From positions 1 through 57,728 of the forward strand of contig DATHDS010000042.1 in assembly GCA_035318925.1 (NCBI GenBank): 57,728 nt of DNA, written 5' to 3'. The notes under the pieces are model-generated. The model was not told the origin of the DNA and made no database searches. It worked only from the letters and a program-made list of their open reading frames with translations. Shown in pieces: positions 30,100-37,226 of this stretch; the stretch's first letter is position 1; every line of letters begins with the position of its first letter. The translations under genes were made by a program, and so were the position numbers. The stretch is from VAXT01 sp035318925 (GTDB lineage: Bacteria > Actinomycetota > Thermoleophilia > Gaiellales > Gaiellaceae).

Positions 30100-30219
30100 A
30101 CCTGGAAAGCTTTGAAAGGCAGCTTGGCGACCAGGTTCAACAAAAACGCCTAAAGAGCCCGGAGCGCTCCGCTTCCGACCTCTTTGGCGGGAGCGGTTTC
30201 GTTCGTTAAGGAGGCTAAT
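30100..30219 (+). promoter_or_regulatory. Structured 5' leader, candidate cis-regulatory RNA
   Basis: First element: ACCTGG (30100-30105) pairs with CCAGGT (30131-30136), and inside it AAGCT (30107-30111) pairs with AGCTT (30121-30125). GGCG (30126-30129) in the internal loop can pair with CGCC (30147-30150) across an A-rich linker, a possible pseudoknot. A second stem pairs AAAGAG (30152-30157) with CTCTTT (30179-30184) around a small CGGA/TCCG hairpin. The leader ends in AAGGAGG (30208-30214), 5 nt before a TTG start. It matches no riboswitch class I know. Confidence 0.45.
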
Positions 30220-31125
30220 TTGCAGGCATTTGTTCCAGGGCTCTATCCGCGCTCCGAGGCGCTCGTGCAGGCGACGCGCGATCTCGACCGTGGACGTACG
30301 ACTCCCGAGGCAGTCGACGAGCAGACGGAGCAGGATCTCGCTCAGCTCGTCTCGGGCCAGCAGGAGGCCGGCTTCGAGCTCCTCGCGGACGGAATGCTGC
30401 GCTGGCAGGACATCTTCCGGCCCCTCGTCGAAGGCAGCGAGGGCCTCGAGACCGGCGCGCTCACGCGCTTCCTCGACACGAACAGCTTCTTCAGGGCGCC
30501 GAGTGTGACGACCGACGCGCCCAAGCTGCGCGCGCCGCTCGACGAGCGGTACATCGCGCCGCTTCCGGGCCCGCGCCTCGTGACGCTGCCCTCGCCGTTT
30601 GCTCTGTCGCACGGGACCGAGGTGACGCCCAAGGCGATGGCCGAAGGCGTTCTGAAGCCGCAGCTCGACGCGATCGACGCGGAGCTCGTCGTGCTCGAGG
30701 AGCCGTATCTCGCGCGCGAGGAGAGTCTCGACCTCGGCGCCGTGGACGAGGCGCTCAATGTCCTGGCCGGTGGGCCGAAGCTCGCGCTCTGGCTCACGTT
30801 CGGCAACGCGCAGCGAGCGCTCGAGCAGGGCGTCGGCGACCTGCCCGTGCATGCGATCGGGATCGACTTCTACGCAACAGCAGCGACCGACCTGCCGGAG
30901 GGCTTCGGGAAGGTGCTCCTGGCCGGAGTCCTCGATGCCCGGAGCTCGGTGCTCGAGGAGCCGCGCGAGATCGCCGCGTTCGTCGAGACGCTTCGCGGAC
31001 GCGGGGTGGAGGAGATCGTCCTCGTTCCGAACGGCGATCTTCAGTACGTTTCCGAGCAGGTCGCCCGGGAGAAGCTCGGGCGCCTGGGCAAGGCGAAGAC
31101 CGCAACCACGGAGGCGGCCGCATGA
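30220..31125 (+). CDS. MetE-like protein, N-terminal-domain half
   Basis: 301-aa TIM-barrel protein related to the N-terminal half of cobalamin-independent methionine synthase: VPGLYPRSEALVQATRDLDRGR, GFELLADGMLRWQDIFRPL, LVVLEEPYLA. The zinc-ligand His and Cys residues of the catalytic half are absent (ALWLTFGNAQRAL and VPNGDLQYVS occupy those places), so it cannot be the zinc subunit. The TTG at 30220 is chosen because a perfect AAGGAGG lies 5 nt upstream; an earlier TTG at 30184 lacks one. Together with the next gene it probably forms a two-subunit methyltransferase. Whether the methyl donor is a folate or a corrinoid protein cannot be told from the sequence. Confidence 0.72.
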   Translation: MQAFVPGLYPRSEALVQATRDLDRGRTTPEAVDEQTEQDLAQLVSGQQEAGFELLADGMLRWQDIFRPLVEGSEGLETGALTRFLDTNSFFRAPSVTTDAPKLRAPLDERYIAPLPGPRLVTLPSPFALSHGTEVTPKAMAEGVLKPQLDAIDAELVVLEEPYLAREESLDLGAVDEALNVLAGGPKLALWLTFGNAQRALEQGVGDLPVHAIGIDFYATAATDLPEGFGKVLLAGVLDARSSVLEEPREIAAFVETLRGRGVEEIVLVPNGDLQYVSEQVAREKLGRLGKAKTATTEAAA

Positions 31126-31127
31126 GC

Positions 31128-31148
31128 CATGTCCCGGGACCAGGTCCC
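31128..31148 (+). repeat. Palindromic 21-bp repeat, copy 1
   Basis: CATGTCCCGGGACCAGGTCC is the first 20 of 21 bp. The second copy at 31182-31202 differs at one base (A to T at the centre of the GGGACC-N-GGTCCC palindrome). Copy 1 begins 3 nt after the stop of the upstream half-gene. A third partial ACATGTCCC occurs between the copies. Confidence 0.75.
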
Positions 31149-31181
31149 AAGACATGTCCCTGCCGGACCGTCTCAACGGCA

Positions 31182-31202
31182 CATGTCCCGGGACCTGGTC
31201 CC
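31182..31202 (+). repeat. Palindromic 21-bp repeat, copy 2
   Basis: Second copy of the CATGTCCCGGGACC-type palindrome, 54 bp after the first. It lies just before the TAGGCT hexamer (31208-31213) that may be the promoter of the next gene, so the pair could be operators. Confidence 0.7.
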
Positions 31203-31222
31203 TGGACTAGGCTGGTGGGGAC

Positions 31223-32404
31223 ATGAGCGACGAGGTCAAGTTCCTGACCCACGAGGTCGGCTCGCTGGCGAAGCCGCCCTGGCTCGTCAAGACCTCCGCG
31301 GGCAAGCCGCTCGAGGAGAGCGACATCGAGCATGCGCTCCTCTGGGGCGAGAAGGTCGGCGTCGAGAACTACGAGCAGCTCATCGAGCTCCTTCAGCAGA
31401 GCGAGCGCGACCCGGACGAGATCGCCCGCTGGGCCAGCAAGTACTGCGTTCGGCTGCAGGAGTCGGCCGGCGTGGACGTCATCTGGGACGGCGAGCAGCA
31501 GCGCAGCGAGATGTACGGCTGGGCGATCGCTCACTCCAACGGCTTCGAGCCTCGCGGCACGGTGCGCTCGTTCGACAACAAGTACTACTTGAAGTCGGCG
31601 GCCACCGGCCCGGTCTCGCTCGCCGAGCCGTACCACAATGACGAGTTCTCGTTCCTCCAGTCGGCCGCGAAGAACGATCTGAAGATCCCGATCACCGGCG
31701 CGTACACGGTCGCCGTCTGGTCGTACGACGAGCACCACCTGCCCAAGGAGGGCCGGCTCGGAGGAGGCCTGTCCCGGAAGGACGAGGTCGAGGCGCGCCG
31801 CGAGCTGACGCTCGACATCGCCCGCAACATCATCCGCCCGAACCTCGAGGCGCTGATCGACCTCGGCGCGACCTGGATCCAGGTCGACGAGCCTGGCGCG
31901 TCGACCGAGGAGGACGAGCTCGACGTCTTCGTCGAGAGCTTCAACGTCTCCGTCGAAGGGCTCGAGGGCTGCATGTTCTCGACGCATCTCTGCTTCTCCG
32001 ACTACGACCTCTTCTTCCCGGCGATCGAGGGCATGAGCGGCTGCCGCCAGTACTGCGTCGGCTTCGCGAACTACGACACGCGCGAGCTCGGCACCACGAG
32101 CGCGGAGCGGCCCGGGTACGAGGTGATCTCCAAGTGGCGTGACCTGCCGTACGACCCGATCCTGGGCCTCGGCGTGCTCGACATCCACACGGACTTCATC
32201 GAGCCGCCGGAGCTCGTGCGTGACCGGATCCTGTACGCGGCCGAGGTCTTCGGCGATCCCAGGCGATTGCACGTCTGCCCGGACTGCGGCCTGCGGACAC
32301 GGAGCTGGGACGTCGCCTACGAGAAGCTCAGGAACATGGTCGAGGGCACGCGCCTTGCCGAGGAGTCTCTGAACCGGGCACACGCCGGAGCCGGTCACTC
32401 TTAG
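31223..32404 (+). CDS. MetE-like protein, catalytic zinc half
   Basis: 393-aa protein related to the C-terminal catalytic half of cobalamin-independent methionine synthase, which methylates homocysteine. Visible features are THEVGSLAKPPWL at the N-terminus, the WIQVDEPGAS barrel strand, and the zinc ligands His and Cys in FSTHLCFSDYD with a further Cys in HVCPDCGLRTR. It is longer than stand-alone core MetE proteins of archaea (about 310-340 aa). Partnered with the preceding N-terminal-like gene it looks like a split MetE. A candidate TAGGCT promoter lies 9 nt upstream of the ATG. Methionine synthesis is the best guess; epoxide:coenzyme M-type and methylcobamide enzymes share the fold. Confidence 0.78.
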   Translation: MSDEVKFLTHEVGSLAKPPWLVKTSAGKPLEESDIEHALLWGEKVGVENYEQLIELLQQSERDPDEIARWASKYCVRLQESAGVDVIWDGEQQRSEMYGWAIAHSNGFEPRGTVRSFDNKYYLKSAATGPVSLAEPYHNDEFSFLQSAAKNDLKIPITGAYTVAVWSYDEHHLPKEGRLGGGLSRKDEVEARRELTLDIARNIIRPNLEALIDLGATWIQVDEPGASTEEDELDVFVESFNVSVEGLEGCMFSTHLCFSDYDLFFPAIEGMSGCRQYCVGFANYDTRELGTTSAERPGYEVISKWRDLPYDPILGLGVLDIHTDFIEPPELVRDRILYAAEVFGDPRRLHVCPDCGLRTRSWDVAYEKLRNMVEGTRLAEESLNRAHAGAGHS

Positions 32405-32507
32405 CGGCAAAGTCGGGTAGGAGGGGTGGCCGGGTACTGATCGAACAAGCCGTCGAGTCGGCTACGATCGTGGAAGTGGACGCCGGGAGGCGTTCGCGGC
32501 TTTTCGG

Positions 32508-34439
32508 ATGAGAACCACTCTGAAGCGAGGAATCGGCCGTGTGGCGGTCGTCAACGGCGACGGCCACGCCGTCCTCCCACCGGGCGTCCTCAGCCCCGTC
32601 CAGCGCTACCGCCAGCCCGAGCGCGTGCGCAGCGGCTGGCGCGTCGTCGGGCGCGTCCTCTTCATCGTCCTCGCGCTCTGCGTCGCAACCGTCCTCGGCA
32701 TCGCCGGCGGGACCTACCTCTGGGCGGCCGAGAGCGTCGCCGCGCTCAGCCCGGAGGGCGCGGTGAAGCTCGCCGCCAAGCAGCTCGACCTCCCGCCGAC
32801 CGACAAGCTCGCGCCGACGAACGCGCTCGTGATCGGCTACGACCACCGTCCGGAGGACGGGAACGCGCCGTCGCGCTCGGACACGGTGATGCTCCTGCGC
32901 GCCGACCCGCAGGGGAAGACCATCTCGATGCTCTCCTTCCCCCGAGACCTCATCGTCCAGGTCCGCTGCCCCAACGGTGGCTCTTCGCTCGGCCGGATCA
33001 ACTCGGCGTACGCGTTCTGCGGCCCGCAGGGGACTCTGGAGACGGTCCGGGCGCTCACGAACATCCCGATCCACTACCTGATCGCGGTCAACTTCGACGG
33101 CTTCCGGCAGACGGTCGACCGTCTCGGCGGCGTGTGGATGGACATCGACCACCGGTATTACAACCCGCACGGCGGGGTGTTCTCGACGATCAACCTCTGG
33201 CCGGGCTACCAGCGGCTCAAGGGCTCGAAGGCGCTCGATTTCGTGCGCTTCAGGCACACCGACTCCGACCTCTACCGGCTCGCCCGGCAACAGGCCTTCG
33301 TGAAGGCGCTGAAACAGGCGGTGAACACCTCCTATAAGCCGAAGGCCATCCCGAAGATCGTCGGTGCCCTCAGGAACAACATCCAGATCGGCCAAGCCGG
33401 AGGGAGAGGAGCCTCTCTGAAGACGCTCACCTCGTACGGGCTCTTCGCCTACGGCCTTCCATCGGGCAACTTCGTCCAGGTGAAGATCGCCGGGCTGACC
33501 GGCTCGAACGAGTTGACCACCGACCAGTCGAACATCCAGGCCGCCGTCGCGGAGTTCCAGAATCCGGACGCCCAGGCACCCGAGAAGGCGACCGAGCAGA
33601 TCGGCCTGCGGACGAAGCAGCGAAAAGTCGGAGCCCCGAGCCCCAGGAAGACCTCGGTCGTCGTCCTGAACGGGAACGGCGTCGCCGGCTCGGCGGCGAA
33701 CACGAGCTACCTGCTGGCGCAGAAGGGCTACGCGGTCAAGTCGCCGCCCGAGGGCTTTCAGGCCAACGCTCCCGGCCGGTTGGCGCACGCGTTCCGGACG
33801 CAGGTCTTCTTCAGCAAGGCGCACGGCGCGCGGCTCGCAGCGGTGAAGATGGTCGCCCTCTTCAACTCAGCCGATGCGAAGGCGCTACCGGGCGGGACGG
33901 CGATGCTGGCGACGCTGTCGAACGGAGCCATGCTGACCGTGGTCGTCGGGCAGAACTTCACCGGCCAGCTGACTCCGACCGCCCCCGATCGCACGCCTCC
34001 GCGCGAGCCCGCGAACGTCCGGCCGGGCAAGGACGAGACCCTTCCTACCGTCCGGGCCGCCGTCGCGTGGAAGGTCGGCTTCCCGCTCCAGTTGCCGACC
34101 GTCATCGAGCGCTCTTCGGCTCTGAGCTCGGTCGTCCCGCTCCGTGTCTACAAGCTCGGGAAGTCGAGGGCGGTCCGCCTGACGTTCCAGACGGCCTCGA
34201 GCGAGTACTGGGGGATCGAGGAGACGAACTGGACCCACGCCCCGATCCTCGACGGCCGCAACTTCAGCCAGGCGATCAAGGGCCGCCAGTACGACCTTTA
34301 CTACAGCGGCCCGCACCTGCACATGGTCGTGCTCCGCGCCGGCGGCGCGACCTACTGGGTCGTGAACACGCTGCTCGACTCGCTCTCGAACGAGACGATG
34401 CTCGCGATCGCCAAGGGTCTCAGACCGCTCCACAAGTAA
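32508..34439 (+). CDS. LytR-CpsA-Psr (LCP) family cell wall ligase with LytR_C domain
   Basis: 643-aa membrane-anchored enzyme that transfers undecaprenyl-linked glycopolymers to peptidoglycan. The cytoplasmic N-terminus (about 45 residues) is followed by one membrane helix (VLFIVLALCVATVLGIAGGT). The LCP domain follows: SDTVMLLRADPQGKTISMLS, SFPRDLIVQV, the catalytic-region arginines and RLARQQAFVKAL. A LytR_C domain (VVVLNGNGVAGSAANTSYLL) and a long extra C-terminal region with WKVGFPLQLP and YYSGPHLHMVVL follow. TACGAT at 32463 is a possible promoter. The neighbouring UDP-sugar genes support a role in wall polymer attachment. Confidence 0.92.
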   Translation: MRTTLKRGIGRVAVVNGDGHAVLPPGVLSPVQRYRQPERVRSGWRVVGRVLFIVLALCVATVLGIAGGTYLWAAESVAALSPEGAVKLAAKQLDLPPTDKLAPTNALVIGYDHRPEDGNAPSRSDTVMLLRADPQGKTISMLSFPRDLIVQVRCPNGGSSLGRINSAYAFCGPQGTLETVRALTNIPIHYLIAVNFDGFRQTVDRLGGVWMDIDHRYYNPHGGVFSTINLWPGYQRLKGSKALDFVRFRHTDSDLYRLARQQAFVKALKQAVNTSYKPKAIPKIVGALRNNIQIGQAGGRGASLKTLTSYGLFAYGLPSGNFVQVKIAGLTGSNELTTDQSNIQAAVAEFQNPDAQAPEKATEQIGLRTKQRKVGAPSPRKTSVVVLNGNGVAGSAANTSYLLAQKGYAVKSPPEGFQANAPGRLAHAFRTQVFFSKAHGARLAAVKMVALFNSADAKALPGGTAMLATLSNGAMLTVVVGQNFTGQLTPTAPDRTPPREPANVRPGKDETLPTVRAAVAWKVGFPLQLPTVIERSSALSSVVPLRVYKLGKSRAVRLTFQTASSEYWGIEETNWTHAPILDGRNFSQAIKGRQYDLYYSGPHLHMVVLRAGGATYWVVNTLLDSLSNETMLAIAKGLRPLHK

Positions 34440-34448
34440 GTTACGCGC

Positions 34449-35720
34449 GTGACCGAACCGAAGCCGACCCTCGGCATCTTCGGGGCCGGCTGGGTCGGCC
34501 TCGTCACCGGAGCCTGCTTCGCGGACCTCGGCCACGAGGTCGTCGTCCGCGACGTCGTGCGGGCGAAGATCGAGGAGCTGAACGCGGGGCGCCTGCCGTT
34601 CCACGAGCCCGGCCTCGCGGAGCTGATCGAGCGGAACCGGGAGCGGTTGACGTTCACGCTCGACGCAGACGAGCTGAAGGCGAACGCGCAGATCTTCTTC
34701 TCGTGCGTGGACACGCCACCCGGGCCCTCGGGCGAGGCGAACCTGGCGCCGGTCTGGTCGGTGGTCGGGGATCTCGGTTCGCCTGCCGGCGCGATCCTGG
34801 TCATGAAGAGCACGGTCCCGGTCGGCGCAGGCGAGCGGATCCGGTCCGAGCTCGATCCGAGTGTCGGCTACGTCTCGAACCCCGAGTTTCTCTCGGAGGG
34901 CCGCGCGATCGAGGACTTCAGGCAACCCGACCGGATCGTGATCGGGGCGTTCGAAGCTGAGCACGGTGACCGAGTGGCTGGGCTCTACGACGGCTTCGGA
35001 GCGCCGATCGTCCGGACGAGTGTCCCCTCCGCGGAGATGATCAAGCTCGCCTCGAACGCGTACCTCGCGACCAGGATCAGTTTCATCAACGAGATCGCAA
35101 ACGTGTCCGAGGCTGTCGGAGCCAATGTCGACGACGTTGCCCGCGGCATGGGGCTGGATGCGCGCATCGGGACGAGCTACCTGCGTCCCGGGGTCGGCTA
35201 TGGGGGCTCCTGCTATCCGAAGGATGTCTCCTTCCTCAAACTCCTCGCAGGGAGCAGCGGCTACCACTTTCAGCTCCTGAGCGCCGTCATGGAGGTGAAC
35301 GAGCTTCAGAAGCGCCGGCTCCTCGGGAAGCTGAAGGAGCACCTGGGCGACCTCCGCGGAAAGTCGATCGCCCTGCTCGGCCTCGCCTTCAAGCCTGGGA
35401 CGGACGACATGCGCGCGGCGCCGTCACTCGTCCTCAGCGCGCTGCTTCGGGCCGAAGGGGCCGAGGTCCGTGCCTGGGACCCGCTCGTCAAGGCGCATCC
35501 AGAGCTGGACGGAGTCGTCGTCGAGGCGTCGGTGCTCGACGCTCTTCGAGGCGCCGACGCGGCCGTGATCGTCACGGAGTGGCCGGAGCTCGCGGACATC
35601 GCTTCCCCAGAGGTCCATGGAGCGATGCGCACGCCGCTCATCGTGGACGGGCGCAACCTGCTCGATCCCGAGGCGGTCCGCGCGGCCGGCTTCGACTACG
35701 AGGGCATAGGCCGTCCCTAA
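34449..35720 (+). CDS. ugd: UDP-glucose 6-dehydrogenase family protein
   Basis: 423-aa NAD-dependent nucleotide-sugar dehydrogenase that oxidises C6 of a UDP-hexose to the acid in two steps. It has an N-terminal Rossmann fold (GIFGAGWVGLVTGACFADLG), the motif MKSTVPVGAG and the catalytic cysteine in GVGYGGSCYPKD. The central helix and the C-terminal UDP-binding domain (LLGLAFKPGTDDMRAAPS) are also present. The GTG start is 9 nt after the LCP gene. UDP-glucose is the likely substrate, but UDP-HexNAc dehydrogenases look similar. The gene probably feeds uronic-acid-containing wall or capsule polymers. Confidence 0.9.
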   Translation: MTEPKPTLGIFGAGWVGLVTGACFADLGHEVVVRDVVRAKIEELNAGRLPFHEPGLAELIERNRERLTFTLDADELKANAQIFFSCVDTPPGPSGEANLAPVWSVVGDLGSPAGAILVMKSTVPVGAGERIRSELDPSVGYVSNPEFLSEGRAIEDFRQPDRIVIGAFEAEHGDRVAGLYDGFGAPIVRTSVPSAEMIKLASNAYLATRISFINEIANVSEAVGANVDDVARGMGLDARIGTSYLRPGVGYGGSCYPKDVSFLKLLAGSSGYHFQLLSAVMEVNELQKRRLLGKLKEHLGDLRGKSIALLGLAFKPGTDDMRAAPSLVLSALLRAEGAEVRAWDPLVKAHPELDGVVVEASVLDALRGADAAVIVTEWPELADIASPEVHGAMRTPLIVDGRNLLDPEAVRAAGFDYEGIGRP

Positions 35721-35738
35721 AAGCGAGAGAATCGAGGC

Positions 35739-36449
35739 ATGGAAGCGATCCTCCTAGCCGGCGGCAAGGCCGAGCGGCTCGGCGACGCGGCGCAGGGCCG
35801 GCCGAAGGCGCTCGTCCCGATCGCCGGACGGCCGCTTGCCGCCTACCAGGTCGCCCTGCTCGCCGCGGCGGGCGTCGACCGGGTGATCGTCAGCTGCGCG
35901 GCGGGCCAGGAAGAGCTCTTCGAGTCCGAGCTCGCGGGCCTCGGGCCTGAGATCGTGACGGTGCCCGAGGGCGAGCCGCTGGGGCGTGGGGGAGGCGCCC
36001 GCCTGGCGGCACAGGCGCGGCAGGAGCACGGACCGGTCTACGTGCTGAACGGCGACGAGCTGATCCACGCCGATCTGGCCGCGCTACTCGACGCGCATCG
36101 TGCTCACGGAGGAGCAGCAACGGTCACCGTCGCTCGCCTGCCGACCGGCTTCGGGGTCGTCGAGCTCGACGAGGACGATCGAGTCAGCGGCTTCGACGAG
36201 TCGCCGAAGCTCCCGCACTGGGTGCACGCGGGCGTGGACGTGCTCGACGAGGAGGCGATCGCGCGGCTCCCGGAGAAGGGCGACCACGAGCGGACGACCT
36301 TCCCGGAGCTTGCCTCAGAAGGGAAGCTGTACGCATTCCGCCACGAGGGCGTCTGGCTGACGGTGAACACGCCGAAGGACCTCCGCGCGGCGGACGAGCA
36401 CGTGCGTGCCAACCCGAACTGGCTCGCCGCAGCGGCGGCGCAAGCGTGA
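35739..36449 (+). CDS. Sugar-phosphate nucleotidyltransferase
   Basis: 236-aa enzyme of the NTP-transferase family: LLAGGKAERLGDAAQGRPKA is the nucleotide-binding N-terminus with its signature lysine, VYVLNGDELIHAD supplies the metal-binding Asp, and HWVHAGVDVLDEEAI follows. It joins a sugar-1-phosphate to an NTP to make NDP-sugar. It is shorter than GlmU and lacks the acyltransferase domain. Sugar and nucleotide are unknown. The next gene, a mannose-isomerase-like cupin, overlaps by 4 nt, which hints at a mannose-type pathway. Confidence 0.88.
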   Translation: MEAILLAGGKAERLGDAAQGRPKALVPIAGRPLAAYQVALLAAAGVDRVIVSCAAGQEELFESELAGLGPEIVTVPEGEPLGRGGGARLAAQARQEHGPVYVLNGDELIHADLAALLDAHRAHGGAATVTVARLPTGFGVVELDEDDRVSGFDESPKLPHWVHAGVDVLDEEAIARLPEKGDHERTTFPELASEGKLYAFRHEGVWLTVNTPKDLRAADEHVRANPNWLAAAAAQA

Positions 36450-36847
36450 GCGATTCTCCGAACCTTGGCGGTCTGGAGCCCTTTGTGGTCGAGCCGACCA
36501 CGATCGACAAGCCGTGGGGACACGAGCTGATCTGGGCTCTGACGGACGACTACTGCGGCAAGCTGCTGTTCGTCAAAGCCGGTGAGTCGCTCAGCCTTCA
36601 GTTCCACCGGGAGAAAGACGAGTCGTGGCTCGTCCACTCGGGCCGGGCCGAGCTCGAGTTGGGGGAGCCGGGGAAGAAGGCGCTCAGCGTCGAGGTGGTC
36701 GCGCCGGGGGCGGCGTTCAGGATCCGGCCCGGGACCGTCCACCGCGTGAGGGCGCTCGAGGACACGACGATCATCGAGGTCTCCACGCCGCAGGTCGAGG
36801 ACGTCGTCCGGCTCGAGGACCGTTACGGGCGTGCCAGCAAACCTTGA
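36446..36847 (+). CDS. Cupin protein, mannose-6-phosphate isomerase-like
   Basis: 133-aa single cupin domain. Metal-ligand motifs are LSLQFHREKDESWLVHSG (two positions of the HxH/E type) and RPGTVHRVRALEDT. The start KPWGHELIWALTDDYCGK resembles type II phosphomannose isomerases and the isomerase domain of ManC-type enzymes. The GTG overlaps the nucleotidyltransferase stop (GTGA), so the two proteins may function as a separated pair equivalent to fused mannose-1-phosphate guanylyltransferase/isomerase. A sugar-binding or isomerase role is likely. Confidence 0.85.
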   Translation: MSDSPNLGGLEPFVVEPTTIDKPWGHELIWALTDDYCGKLLFVKAGESLSLQFHREKDESWLVHSGRAELELGEPGKKALSVEVVAPGAAFRIRPGTVHRVRALEDTTIIEVSTPQVEDVVRLEDRYGRASKP

Positions 36848-36858
36848 CACAACTGTGG

Positions 36859-36864
36859 TAAGCT
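36859..36864 (+). promoter_or_regulatory. Candidate leaderless promoter of merR-ahcY
   Basis: TAAGCT ends 6 nt before the GTG at 36871. TTGACA at 36844-36849 lies 9 nt upstream of it, too close for a standard -35. MerR regulators often act on promoters with unusual spacing. Confidence 0.45.
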
Positions 36865-36870
36865 ACACCC

Positions 36871-37194
36871 GTGGATTCGCTCACGGTCGGAGCAGCGGCG
36901 TCGCGGACCGGTTGGTCGGCACGCATGCTCAGGTATCTCGAGGCCTCCGGGCTCGTCGTCCCCCAGCGGACGACCTCGGGCTACCGCCTGTACGGCATCC
37001 GTGAGCTCAATCAGCTACGAGCGCTGCGCGAGCTGCGCTCCCGGTTCGCCGTGGAGCTCAGCGACGTCGCCTTTGCCGCGAGACTGAGGCGCGAGCCCGA
37101 CCTGCGCGCCGCGATCGACACCTGGCTCCACGGCCTCGGCGTCGAGGCGCTCGACTGGGAGCAGACAAAGCACGAGCGGCTGCTTGCCGCGTGA
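36871..37194 (+). CDS. MerR-family transcriptional regulator
   Basis: 107-aa protein with a MerR-type winged-helix domain: TVGAAASRTGWSARMLRYLE, then VVPQRTTSGYRLYGIREL and the dimerisation helix LRALRELRSRFAVELSDVAF. The C-terminal effector part is only about 30 residues long and has no cysteines, so it is not a metal or redox sensor of the classical type. It lies 32 nt before ahcY on the same strand. Control of ahcY or of the SAM cycle is an inference from this position. The GTG start coincides with the predicted transcription start. Confidence 0.88.
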   Translation: MDSLTVGAAASRTGWSARMLRYLEASGLVVPQRTTSGYRLYGIRELNQLRALRELRSRFAVELSDVAFAARLRREPDLRAAIDTWLHGLGVEALDWEQTKHERLLAA

Positions 37195-37226
37195 CTACAC
37201 TCCGCGCAGCGGAGGGAGAGGACTGA

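Noticed and set aside
30100..30219. Known SAM, SAH or cobalamin riboswitch
   Set aside because: I do not find the conserved cores of these classes (for example the cobalamin box or the SAM-IV and SAH cores); it is reported only as an unassigned structured leader.
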